The notes under the pieces were generated by a model. It ran no database searches, was not told the origin of the DNA, and worked only from the letters and a program-made list of their open reading frames with translations. A stretch of DNA of 64,000 nt from Devosia sp. (lineage in GTDB: Bacteria; Pseudomonadota; Alphaproteobacteria; Rhizobiales; Devosiaceae): assembly GCA_015234425.1 (NCBI GenBank), contig JADGNE010000067.1, positions 27,207-91,206 of the forward strand, read 5' to 3'. Numbering within the stretch: position 1 is the first letter of the stretch; each line of letters begins with the position of its first letter. The position numbers and the translations under genes are program-made. Positions 53,037-61,051 of the stretch are shown in pieces.

Positions 53037-55055
53037 CTAAAACTCGCTCCAGTCGGCCGAGATCGCTGCATTGCCCTGGCTGAGATAGCTGCCCCTGGCG
53101 GCCTTTGCGGGTTTTGCCGGTGCAGGTTTGCGCGGCGCGCTGCGCATGCTGGACGCGGTCTCCGCCCAGTCGGCGGTGTCCTCGAGGCGGAACACTTCCA
53201 CGATCTTGTCGAGTTCGTTGGCGCGGGCCTCGGTCTGTTCGATCGCCGCATTGGTCTCTTCGACGAGCGCCGCGTTGTGCTGGGTCATTTCGTCCATCTG
53301 CCGCACGGCAACGGTGACTTCCTCGATGGCCGCTGCCTGCTGGCTGCTTTCGCGCGCAATATCGGACATCAGCGCGCTATTGGTGCGCACTGCCTCGAGC
53401 ATGGCGTCGAGCTTGGCTGCGGCGTCGCCGACAAGACGGGTGCCGCCGCTGACCTCGATGGCGCTCTGCTCGATCAGCCGCTTGATCTCCGAAGAGGCTT
53501 CCGCAGACGACTGGGCGAGGCGCCGCACTTCCACGGCAACAACGGCAAAGCCATTGCCGGCGTCCCCGGCGCGTGCTGCTTCGACCGAAGCATTGAGGGC
53601 AAGCAGATTGGTCTGGAAGGCGATGTCGTCGATCATGCCGATGATGTTGGAGATTTTCGACGACGAGGTCGAAATCCGGTCCATCGCCTCGGTGGCCTGC
53701 TTCATCACCGCGCCACCCTGGAGGGCAGCACTGGTCACCGCTTCTGCCGTCGCCGTGCCATCCTGGGCGCGCTTGGCATTTTCGGTCACGGTCACGGCCA
53801 GCTGCTCGATGGCCGCCGAGGTTTCCTCGATGGTGGCGGCCTGCCGCGTTGTGCGCTCGGAGAGGTCGTTGGCGCCGGCCAGAATTTCCCCGGTGGCGCT
53901 CTTGACCCCACGCGAGGTGGCCCGCAGGCGCGTCACCACGTCGGACAGTGTCTCGGCTACGCGGTTCATGTCGGTCTTGAGCCTGAGGAAGGCGCCCTGA
54001 TGATTTCCTTCCATGCGCTGGCTGAGATCGGTGTCGGCGAGGGCTGAGAGCACAACGGTCGCATCGTCGATGCCGTGGCGGACGCTCTCCACCATGGCGT
54101 TGAAATTGCGGGCGATGCGGGTGATGTCGTCGTCATCGAAGTGACCGCTGATGGCCTGCGAGAAGTCACCGGCCTTGGCAGCCGCGACGACATCGTCGAA
54201 CTCGCGCTGGAAATCTTCCATCACCTTGGCGCGGGCAGCAGTGCGCATGGCGTTGGCCTGTTCTTCGGCGCTCATATTGGCGATGCGGATGCCGTTTTCC
54301 TTAAACACCTGCACAGCCGCGGCCATCTCGCCGATTTCGTCCTTGCGCGCGGCACCGGGAACTTCGGTTTCGAACTTGCCATCGGCGAGGTCGCGCATGG
54401 CCAGCGTCAGCTGTCCGATCGGACGGCTCATCTGCCGGGTGCCCATATAGAGCGCGCCCGCCGTGCCGGCCGCAATCCCGAGGCCTGCCGCCAGCAGCAG
54501 CATGGTCTGCATGGCCGACTGGAAGCCGGCGATCTCGTCCTGGATGCCGGCAAAGCGCTCGATGTCGGCGGTGACAACGGCGTCGATCTCGGTCTGGAAG
54601 GCCTTGCGATTGGCGCGGTTCTCTTCGTTATTGCCCTGCTCATTGGCGAGTGCCGGGTCGACATCGCGGCCGAGGCGCGCGGTTTCGGTGCGGAAAGTGC
54701 GGAATTCAGCCGCTCGCGCCACCATTGCCTCAAAGCCCGGCAGGTCTGCGGCGGCCAGCAGCGGCCGCCAGCCCTCGAGAACAGCGTCGATATTGTCGAG
54801 GTTCGTCATGATCCCGTTGGCGAACTGGGCAGCCGCAGCCGTATCCGCCGAGGCGTAAATACCGCGCGAGTCCATCACCACGGCGGTGACGAGACGGTTC
54901 AGCTTTTCGCCTGAGAGAGCCCGCTTGGACGCATTGTCCAGCCGCTCGATCTGCTGGCCGTATTCCCTGACGATGTGAAGCCCCATGCCTGTGATGAGGG
55001 CCGAGACTAATCCCATCACTGCGACGATGGTGAGGAGTTTACCGCGTATACGCAT
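53037..55055 (-). CDS. Methyl-accepting chemotaxis protein
   Basis: The 672-residue receptor has an N-terminal membrane helix (about 9-28), a helical periplasmic sensor (about 29-185), a second helix (about 186-207), a HAMP and further HAMP-like region (about 208-360), and a signalling domain with the conserved hairpin I-D-D-I-A-F-Q-T-N-L-L-A-L-N-A-S-V-E-A-A-R (split at about 475-495). The last five residues, D-W-S-E-F, match W-x-x-F, the C-terminal tether for CheR/CheB. Its ligand is unknown. It stands alone, far from other chemotaxis genes in the window. Confidence 0.9.
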   Translation of the reverse strand: MRIRGKLLTIVAVMGLVSALITGMGLHIVREYGQQIERLDNASKRALSGEKLNRLVTAVVMDSRGIYASADTAAAAQFANGIMTNLDNIDAVLEGWRPLLAAADLPGFEAMVARAAEFRTFRTETARLGRDVDPALANEQGNNEENRANRKAFQTEIDAVVTADIERFAGIQDEIAGFQSAMQTMLLLAAGLGIAAGTAGALYMGTRQMSRPIGQLTLAMRDLADGKFETEVPGAARKDEIGEMAAAVQVFKENGIRIANMSAEEQANAMRTAARAKVMEDFQREFDDVVAAAKAGDFSQAISGHFDDDDITRIARNFNAMVESVRHGIDDATVVLSALADTDLSQRMEGNHQGAFLRLKTDMNRVAETLSDVVTRLRATSRGVKSATGEILAGANDLSERTTRQAATIEETSAAIEQLAVTVTENAKRAQDGTATAEAVTSAALQGGAVMKQATEAMDRISTSSSKISNIIGMIDDIAFQTNLLALNASVEAARAGDAGNGFAVVAVEVRRLAQSSAEASSEIKRLIEQSAIEVSGGTRLVGDAAAKLDAMLEAVRTNSALMSDIARESSQQAAAIEEVTVAVRQMDEMTQHNAALVEETNAAIEQTEARANELDKIVEVFRLEDTADWAETASSMRSAPRKPAPAKPAKAARGSYLSQGNAAISADWSEF

Positions 55056-55241
55056 AGACCTAATGACCTCCGAGTGACCGGCCGGTCCTCCTGGACCCGG
55101 TATGCCGGCCGTGTTCCGACCCGGTTCGCCTTTCCTTGGCGGCGGGTCGGATAGGTCAGTAATTGCCAGTATTCCCCTTAAGACTTGGTGAAGTCTGAAA
55201 TGGCCGTCGTCTTTATGCAGCGAAACGGATTTTGTTTACTG

Positions 55242-55967
55242 TCAGGGATTTGCTTTAAGTGTTGCGGCCTTGAATGCGGAAACTTTGGCCGGGCTGGTGC
55301 TGCGACGCTCGGTACTGGCAAAGCCAAGTCGTGCGGCCGGGGCACTGGCGGCGCGGGCTGGCTCCGAGCATGACCCATGCAGCGCCGCCAGCGGCGCGCG
55401 CGCCAGGATGTTTGGCACCGTGGTGTGATCGACGCCCGATCCGGCCATGATGGTGATCCGCCCCGCCGCAATCTCATGGGCGTGGGCAATATCGTCGAGC
55501 CCTTCCATGGCGGTGAGGGCGCGGCCTGAGGTGAGGATTGTGTCAAAGCCCAGCGCAATGGCGGCTTCCACCGCTTCGGCAATATCGGGCACGAGGTCGA
55601 AGGCGCGGTGCAGCGACTTGGCCATGTCGCCCGCTGCGCCAACGAGGTTCTTGAGCGTTTCGACGTCCAGCCGCCCGTCGGCAAGGCTGGCACCGAGCAC
55701 CACGCCTTCGAGGCCTGCATGCCGCGCTGCAGCAATATCGCCCCGCATGGTGGCGATATCGGCCTTGTCGAAGACAAAGTCGCCCGGCCGGTGGCGGATC
55801 ATCGCCCGCACCTTGATCGGCGCCTTGCCGGCCAGTGCCATCAGCCCGGGGGAGGGGGTAAGCCCGCCCATCTCGAGGCTGGAGCAGAGTTCGACACGGT
55901 CGGCACCACCGGCGATGGCGGCCGCGAGGCCCTGCGCGTCGTCGACGCAGATTTCGATGAGGGTCAT
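55242..55967 (-). CDS. cutC: CutC family protein
   Basis: The 241-residue TIM-barrel protein has the family N-terminus I-E-I-C-V-D and D-R-V-E-L-C-S-S-L, then M-I-R-H-R-P-G-D-F and H-R-A-F-D. CutC is annotated as a copper-homeostasis protein from E. coli work, though its biochemical function remains uncertain. The start overlaps the ROK kinase gene by 4 bp, so the two are co-translated; a role in sugar-phosphate handling with the kinase is possible. The last about 30 residues are variable. Confidence 0.88.
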   Translation of the reverse strand: MTLIEICVDDAQGLAAAIAGGADRVELCSSLEMGGLTPSPGLMALAGKAPIKVRAMIRHRPGDFVFDKADIATMRGDIAAARHAGLEGVVLGASLADGRLDVETLKNLVGAAGDMAKSLHRAFDLVPDIAEAVEAAIALGFDTILTSGRALTAMEGLDDIAHAHEIAAGRITIMAGSGVDHTTVPNILARAPLAALHGSCSEPARAASAPAARLGFASTERRSTSPAKVSAFKAATLKANP

Positions 55968-56878
55968 GGTTCTTGGGACTCCAGGCCGAGCATGGCCGCG
56001 CCGACGAGGCCGGCGTCGGTGGTTAATTGGGCCGGCACGACGAGCGGCCGGTCGAGTTTGCGCAGAATGCGTGGGCGCACGGCCGCATCGATCCGGGCGA
56101 TCAGCGCCGCGCTATTGCCCAGCCCTCCGCCTACAGGAACAATGCCGGGCCCGACAATATTGACCACCAGCGCCAGCGGCTGGGACACCAGCTCTACCTG
56201 TAGGGCAATGGTCTGTTCCGCCTGTGCGTCGCCAGCTTCCCAGCGCGCCAGAATTTCGGTGCTCGGCAGGTCGGTGCCGTGGAGATGGCGGTGCAGACGC
56301 TCGATGCCGCGCGCCGCGCCGACCGTGTCGAGGCAGCCCGATTGCCCGCAGCCGCAGGCAAAATGGGGCAGTTCAAACGGCGCGACGCTGACCTTGGTGG
56401 CGACAATGGTGCCGTGGCCCCATTCGCCCGCCAGCCCGCCCGCGCCGGGATGGAGTTTCCCATCAACCACCAATCCGCCGCCGGCACCGGTCCCCAGAAT
56501 GGCGCCGAACACCACCCGGTGGCCGCGCCCGGCGCCGGTATGGGCCTCAGCCAGCACAAAGCAATCGGCATCATTGGCGACCAGCACTGTCCGGCCCAGT
56601 CGCGTGCCGAGATCGCGGGCAAGGTTGCGACCGTCGATGCAGGGGATATTGGCGCAGGTGACAAGTCCGCTGTCGGGATCGACGACGCCGGTTACCGAAA
56701 TGGCCACCGGGCCGTCCTTGCTCGCGCCACCCTTATCGATCAGCCCGGCGATGGCATCGGCAAAGGCGGAAAAATCGTCGCGGGGCGTCGGCACGCGGCC
56801 GAGCATGGTGAGGCTCTCAGGCCCTCTCGCCAGCGCCGCCTTGATGGTCGAGCCGCCGATGTCGAATGCGGTAATCAT
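55964..56878 (-). CDS. ROK family sugar kinase
   Basis: The 304-residue protein has the phosphate-binding D-I-G-G-S-T-I-K (about 6-13), the catalytic Asp in N-D-A-D-C (about 101-105), G-T-G-A-G-G-G, a zinc-binding H-x-x-C-G-C-G-Q-x-G-C motif (about 168-181) and E-W-G-H. It fits N-acetylglucosamine/N-acetylmannosamine/glucose kinases of the ROK family; the sugar is not determined. It lies upstream of and overlapping cutC by 4 bp. Confidence 0.85.
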   Translation of the reverse strand: MITAFDIGGSTIKAALARGPESLTMLGRVPTPRDDFSAFADAIAGLIDKGGASKDGPVAISVTGVVDPDSGLVTCANIPCIDGRNLARDLGTRLGRTVLVANDADCFVLAEAHTGAGRGHRVVFGAILGTGAGGGLVVDGKLHPGAGGLAGEWGHGTIVATKVSVAPFELPHFACGCGQSGCLDTVGAARGIERLHRHLHGTDLPSTEILARWEAGDAQAEQTIALQVELVSQPLALVVNIVGPGIVPVGGGLGNSAALIARIDAAVRPRILRKLDRPLVVPAQLTTDAGLVGAAMLGLESQEP

Positions 56879-56988
56879 GGATCGGCCTCTCTGGGGCGTG
56901 GTTTCAGCCTATGCCTCAGTTGCGCCCGGCGCGCAATTGTCGCTAAGGAAGGGCAGGGCCCATCGGGCCGGTTTCAGGAGAGCGTATC

Positions 56989-58191
56989 ATGGCCCGAACG
57001 GCTGTCATCGGCGGCGGCCCTGCAGGGCTCATGGCCGCAGAAGTGCTGGCTGCAGCGGGCGAGGACGTCACCGTCTTTGATGCCATGCCCACCATGGGCC
57101 GCAAACTGCTTATGGCCGGCAAGTCGGGCCTTAACATCACCCATTCCGAACCACACGCCGCGCTGCGTCAACGCTATGGGGCCGTGCCGGAGCGTTTTTC
57201 AGCCGCGCTCGATGCGTTTACTGCCGATGATCTGCGCGCGTGGTGCGCCGATATCGGCGTTGAAACCTTTGTCGGCTCCTCCGGCCGCGTCTTCCCAAAA
57301 GCGATGAAGGCCTCGCCGCTCCTGCGCGCGTGGCTCACCCGTCTCGAGACCTCCGGTGTTAAGCTCAAACCCCGCCATCGCTGGATTGGCTTCGAGGATG
57401 ACGCGCTCGTCTTCGAAACGCCCGAGGGCAGGCTCTCGGAAAAATTCGACGCCACCGTTGTCGCCCTCGGCGGTGCCTCCTGGGCGCGGCTCGGATCGGA
57501 TGGTGCCTGGGCGCCGATTCTTTCCGACGCCGGTGTTGCGCTTGCCCCGTTCAAGCCCGCCAATTGCGGTTTTGACGTCGACTGGAGCCCGGTCTTTATC
57601 GAGCGCTTCGCTGGAGCCCCGATCAAGTCGGTCACTGCCACTAGCGCTGCCGGCACCATTCCCGGCGAGTTCGTCGTCAGCGCCACCGGCATTGAGGGCG
57701 GTCTCGTTTATCTCCACGCCGCGCCGCTGCGCGATGCGCTGCTCGCCGGTTCTCCCGCCGCGCTCGTCGTCGATCTGGTCCCCGCTCGCACCGCGGATCG
57801 CCTTGCCGCCGATCTTGCCCGCCAGCCGCAAAAACTCAGCTTTTCCAATCGCCTGCGAAAAGGCGCCGGGCTCGACCCGGTCAAGGCGAGCCTCGTGCGC
57901 GAGATTTTTCCGGCTGCAGCGCAGATGTCGCCCGAGGCGCTCGCTGCCGCCATCAAGGCCCTGCCCATTCCGCTTGTCCGGCCGCGCCCGATCGAGCGCG
58001 CCATATCGACGGCGGGGGGGATAGAATTCTCCGCCCTCGACGATAATGGCATGCTTACGGCCCGCGCCGGGATTTTCCCGGCTGGTGAAATGCTCGACTG
58101 GGAAGCCCCGACAGGCGGCTATCTCCTCACGGCGTGCTTCGCCTCTGGCCGCGCCGCCGCGCAGGGTGCCCTCGCCTATCTCAAAGGCTGA
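56989..58191 (+). CDS. TIGR03862-family flavoprotein
   Basis: The 400-residue protein begins with the FAD-binding G-G-G-P-A-G-L (about 7-13), then R-K-L-L-M-A-G-K-S-G-L-N-I-T-H, and ends with a second FAD site G-G-Y-L-L-T-A-C-F-A-S-G-R. It is related to HI0933/BaiN NAD(P)/FAD-dependent oxidoreductases of unknown substrate; the E-x-S-A-L-D-D-N-G-M-L segment is typical of the TIGR03862 subfamily. AGGAGAG precedes the ATG. Its 3' end overlaps the convergent exporter gene by 11 bp. Confidence 0.85.
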   Translation: MARTAVIGGGPAGLMAAEVLAAAGEDVTVFDAMPTMGRKLLMAGKSGLNITHSEPHAALRQRYGAVPERFSAALDAFTADDLRAWCADIGVETFVGSSGRVFPKAMKASPLLRAWLTRLETSGVKLKPRHRWIGFEDDALVFETPEGRLSEKFDATVVALGGASWARLGSDGAWAPILSDAGVALAPFKPANCGFDVDWSPVFIERFAGAPIKSVTATSAAGTIPGEFVVSATGIEGGLVYLHAAPLRDALLAGSPAALVVDLVPARTADRLAADLARQPQKLSFSNRLRKGAGLDPVKASLVREIFPAAAQMSPEALAAAIKALPIPLVRPRPIERAISTAGGIEFSALDDNGMLTARAGIFPAGEMLDWEAPTGGYLLTACFASGRAAAQGALAYLKG

Positions 58192-59152
58192 CGGCGTCCC
58201 CCGGACAGCCCCGGCCTGAACCGGTCCAGTCGATTTCGATGGTGCTGTGGCCGATATCGAAGTCGGCCTGCAACGCCGCCTTGGTGGCCGCCGTGACCTC
58301 CGCCGGATCGGCGCCGGGCGCCAGCGCAATCTCGAGCGTCGCCATGGTCCGGCCCGAGGACAGGGACCAGACGTGAAGATGGCTGACCTTCGCGAGCCCC
58401 GGCACGGTTTTCACCAGCCCGGCCTCCAGCGTGGCGCTGTCAAACCCCTCGGGCGCGCCTTCCATCAATATGTTGAACGTGCGCATCAGCAGCGCCCAGC
58501 CACTGCGCAGGATGAGGAGGCTCACGAACACCGAGAGGATCGGATCGATCGGCGTCCAGCCGGTAAGCCAGATGGTCACCGCCGCAAGGATCGCGCCCAC
58601 CGAGCCCAAGAGATCCCCCAACACATGGAGGCTCGCCCCCTTGATGTTGACGTGATCCCTGTCCGCGCCCTGGAGGATGCGGAACACGCCCAAATTGACC
58701 AGCAGCCCCAGCACGGCGACGATGAACATCGGCCCGGCCAGGACTTCCTGCGGTTCAAACAGCCGGTTGATCGCTTCATAGGCGATCCAGCCGACCAGCG
58801 CGAACAGCGTCAGCGCATTGAGCAGCCCCGCCAACACCTCGAGCCGCGCATAGCCAAAGCTGCGCTTGCTGTCGGCCGGGCGGCTGCCGAGGCGAAAACC
58901 CAGCCAGGCGAGGAACAGCGCCACCGTGTCGGTCAGCATATGCCCCGCATCAGCAATCAGCGCCAGTGAGCCCGAGAGATAGCCGCCCACCAGTTCGGCG
59001 ATCATGAACGAGCCGGTCAGGACCAGCCCGATCAGCGCCGCCCGCTCATTATTAGCGCTGACTTTGGGCGTGTGGCTGTGGCCCGCATGATCGTGGTCAT
59101 GCCCCGAATGGTCGTGCTCGCCGTGATCGTGACTATGGTCGTGCCCGGACAT
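58181..59152 (-). CDS. Cation diffusion facilitator exporter (CzcD/ZitB-like)
   Basis: The 323-residue inner-membrane protein exports a divalent metal, probably Zn2+ (or Co2+/Cd2+), by H+ antiport. A His/Asp-rich N-terminus (residues 4-29) precedes six membrane segments; the transport-site pairs are D-A-G-H-M-L-T-D in segment 2 and H-V-L-G-D in segment 5. A cytoplasmic domain follows (about 225-310). GGAGAAAAG precedes the ATG. The promoter lies directly upstream, overlapped by an ArsR-type palindrome, and the matching ArsR gene is 319 bp upstream on the same strand. Confidence 0.93.
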   Translation of the reverse strand: MSGHDHSHDHGEHDHSGHDHDHAGHSHTPKVSANNERAALIGLVLTGSFMIAELVGGYLSGSLALIADAGHMLTDTVALFLAWLGFRLGSRPADSKRSFGYARLEVLAGLLNALTLFALVGWIAYEAINRLFEPQEVLAGPMFIVAVLGLLVNLGVFRILQGADRDHVNIKGASLHVLGDLLGSVGAILAAVTIWLTGWTPIDPILSVFVSLLILRSGWALLMRTFNILMEGAPEGFDSATLEAGLVKTVPGLAKVSHLHVWSLSSGRTMATLEIALAPGADPAEVTAATKAALQADFDIGHSTIEIDWTGSGRGCPGDAVSL

Positions 59153-59173
59153 GGCTTTTCTCCACTACTCTAC

Positions 59174-59193
59174 ATATGAATATACGTTCATAT
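59174..59193. promoter_or_regulatory. ArsR/SmtB-type operator of the metal exporter
   Basis: ATATGAA-TATACG-TTCATAT is a perfect palindrome with 7-bp arms, the form of SmtB/CzrA sites. It lies within a minus-strand promoter: -35 TTGACG (59206-59201), 16-bp spacer, -10 TATATT (59184-59179), and starts 22 bp before the exporter ATG. Binding would block RNA polymerase until metal releases the repressor. Confidence 0.85.
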
Positions 59194-59200
59194 ATACGAG

Positions 59201-59206
59201 CGTCAA
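59201..59206 (-). promoter_or_regulatory. -35 element of the metal-exporter promoter
   Basis: TTGACG on the minus strand, 16 bp before the TATATT -10 at 59184-59179. Confidence 0.6.
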
Positions 59207-59209
59207 GCG

Positions 59210-59471
59210 GGGCTTGTCGGCGTGACACTCAGCTTCGCTCCAGACTATCGGCTCCTGCGTCTCCCTCCCCCTTGTGGGGAGGGACGGCGCGCAGCGCCAA
59301 GGGTGGGGGTGTGTTTCCGCAAACGCGATGCCCGAACCCCCACCCTCATTCCCTCCCCACAAGGGGGAGGGAGGCGATGGGGGAGGGAGGCGATGGAGCA
59401 GGGGCGTCCGTGGGGGTTCTACTAAGGTGAAGGCTTGGTCGCGAGGTCGCATTCGCAGGCCATCTCAAAAA
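59210..59471. repeat. Intergenic GC-rich palindromic repeat pair
   Basis: Between the ArsR and exporter genes, CCCTCCCCCTTGTGGGGAGGGA (about 59265-59286) and its inverted counterpart (about 59350-59373) lie head to head, each joined to an AGGGTGGGGG or CCCCCACCCT block. A partial third copy (GGGGGAGGGAGGCGATGG) follows at 59380-59398. They are of the same family as the repeats at 47.3 and 63.8 kb. The rest to 59471 shows no gene. Confidence 0.75.
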
Positions 59472-59783
59472 CTACCCCTCGTCGTCCTCATGCTCCTCCA
59501 TGGCGTGGGCCACCATGTCGGCCAGGATATTGGCGATGTGGGCGTCGGCGGCCTCGTAGAAAACCTGCTTGTTGCGCCGCGTGCCGCGCACCAGCCGGGC
59601 GGCGCGCAAGAGGCGCAGATGGTGGCTCACCAGCGACTGGCTGGCCCCCGTCGCCTTGGCGATATCCCCCACCGCAATCGGCCCCTCAAGGCAGGTCAGC
59701 ACGATCTTCAGCCGCGTCGGATCGCCGAGCAGCCGAAAAGTCTCGGCGATCACGGTAATAGTGTTGTCCTCGGGCAGGGGCAC
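59472..59783 (-). CDS. ArsR/SmtB-family metal-sensing repressor (CzrA-like)
   Basis: The 103-residue winged-helix protein has a recognition helix S-Q-S-L-V-S-H-H-L-R-L-L-R (about 48-60) and an intact alpha-5 metal site: D80, H82, H93 and E96 in the D-x-H-x10-H-x-x-E pattern of Zn/Co sensors such as SmtB and CzrA. The alpha-3N cysteine box of ArsR/CadC is absent. It should repress the exporter gene downstream on the same strand and be released by Zn2+ or Co2+. Its own promoter region lacks a similar palindrome as far as I can see. Confidence 0.92.
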   Translation of the reverse strand: MPLPEDNTITVIAETFRLLGDPTRLKIVLTCLEGPIAVGDIAKATGASQSLVSHHLRLLRAARLVRGTRRNKQVFYEAADAHIANILADMVAHAMEEHEDDEG

Positions 59784-59861
59784 GGCAAGCTCGTCGGTTC
59801 AGCGCAGCAGCGGAATTCTAGTTAGGCGCGTTTGGCCGCGTTGGCCAGAACCTGATGCGCA

Positions 59862-59898
59862 AGAAAAAGGACACCGCCCGTTTGGGGGCGGTGTCCGC
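59862..59898 (-). terminator. Terminator of DUF4344 gene
   Basis: GGACACCGCCC pairs with GGGCGGTGTCC around GTTTGG; on the minus strand it ends with TTTTTC. It lies 23 bp after the metallopeptidase stop. Confidence 0.9.
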
Positions 59899-59920
59899 GT
59901 CGTCATTCTGGTGAGGGGGC

Positions 59921-60910
59921 TTAGTCGGCCTTGGGCTTCATGAAGTTCTCGACCATGAAATCCCAGCTGGCGTCATAGCGCTCGAACTCGTAGGAGCAGC
60001 TGAACAGTCGAGACTGGGGCAGAAGGTTGAGATCGTCAGTCAATTTCAGCCATGCATTGAGCTTTTCCGGATCGAATGCCGAAGGATCTTCCTCATAGGC
60101 CTTGGAGACCATGGTGGCGCCCGGCGCGATGACTGGGAAGTAGACGTCGGAGTTGGAGCCGACCACGAGGCACAGCGTATCGTAGAAGCGCTGCTGTCCG
60201 AGCGAGTGGACGTCAGACAGATAGTGGCTGGTGATCTTCTCACCCTCGACGGAGAGGCTCTGGTGCATCAGCGCGCCCAGGATCGCGAGGCGGGAGGGGC
60301 GATCCTCCAGAGCGTCGCCTTCCTCGTCCTGCGCAATCAGGGTCAGTGTCGCGAACTGGTCAACGGCGTCTTCTTCCTTGCCGGTGATCGGCAGGTCGAA
60401 AATATCCACCATGGCGTGGCCGATTTCGTGGAGCAGAACGTGCAGCGTGGTGCCGGTCAGCACCAGGCCCTGATCGGCCCAGCCGGCCAGATGCTTGATC
60501 GGGCCCGAGCTCGTGTCATAGCCGTGGTTAAACAGCTGCACGAGATCATAGCAGAAGGTGATGGCGCGATCCGCCGGTGAATACCAGGCGTTTATCCTGT
60601 CACACTTCTTGAAGGTGATCGGGAAATCGGCCGGCAGGGCAATCTGGTCGGACAACTCGTCCAGCACAGAGGCAAAAATGCCGTCGCGGATGAACTTTTC
60701 CCGGATCAGGCCGAGCTCGGCATTGTCGGAGGGTTCGAAGGTGAGCACAAAGCGGTGCTCGCCGGATGTCTCGCCGGCTTCCGCGCCGGGTTCCAGCTCA
60801 ATTTCCTCGGCCGGCGCCACCATCTGGGCAGGGTCTACAGCTGTATCCTGCGCCAGAGCGGGCATAGCCAGAAAAGCCAAAACGGCCACGGAAGACGTAA
60901 ACAGGCGCAT
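59921..60910 (-). CDS. DUF4344 metallopeptidase, secreted
   Basis: The 329-residue protein has a signal peptide (cleavage near A-L-A-Q, residue 21), a short Glu/Pro-rich segment, and a catalytic domain with the zinc motif H161-E-I-G-H165-A-M-V-D, the gluzincin/M-type HExxH signature, in the DUF4344 context (D-x-F-A-T-L-T-L-I follows). Cysteines at about 103, 120, 247 and 304 could form disulfides. It should be periplasmic or exported; its substrate is unknown. GGGAGG lies upstream of the ATG. Confidence 0.85.
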   Translation of the reverse strand: MRLFTSSVAVLAFLAMPALAQDTAVDPAQMVAPAEEIELEPGAEAGETSGEHRFVLTFEPSDNAELGLIREKFIRDGIFASVLDELSDQIALPADFPITFKKCDRINAWYSPADRAITFCYDLVQLFNHGYDTSSGPIKHLAGWADQGLVLTGTTLHVLLHEIGHAMVDIFDLPITGKEEDAVDQFATLTLIAQDEEGDALEDRPSRLAILGALMHQSLSVEGEKITSHYLSDVHSLGQQRFYDTLCLVVGSNSDVYFPVIAPGATMVSKAYEEDPSAFDPEKLNAWLKLTDDLNLLPQSRLFSCSYEFERYDASWDFMVENFMKPKAD

Positions 60911-61051
60911 TCGGAGGGACCTCCCACTAAATCATTGTGGGAGCATAATTTCCGTAACTCTCTAACTCTTTCTTTCTCTCGACAGCCTTTTACCGATTTG
61001 TGGATCGAGCCAAGCGGCAGCGCCATGCGCCGCCTCGCCCCAGGCCCTCGC

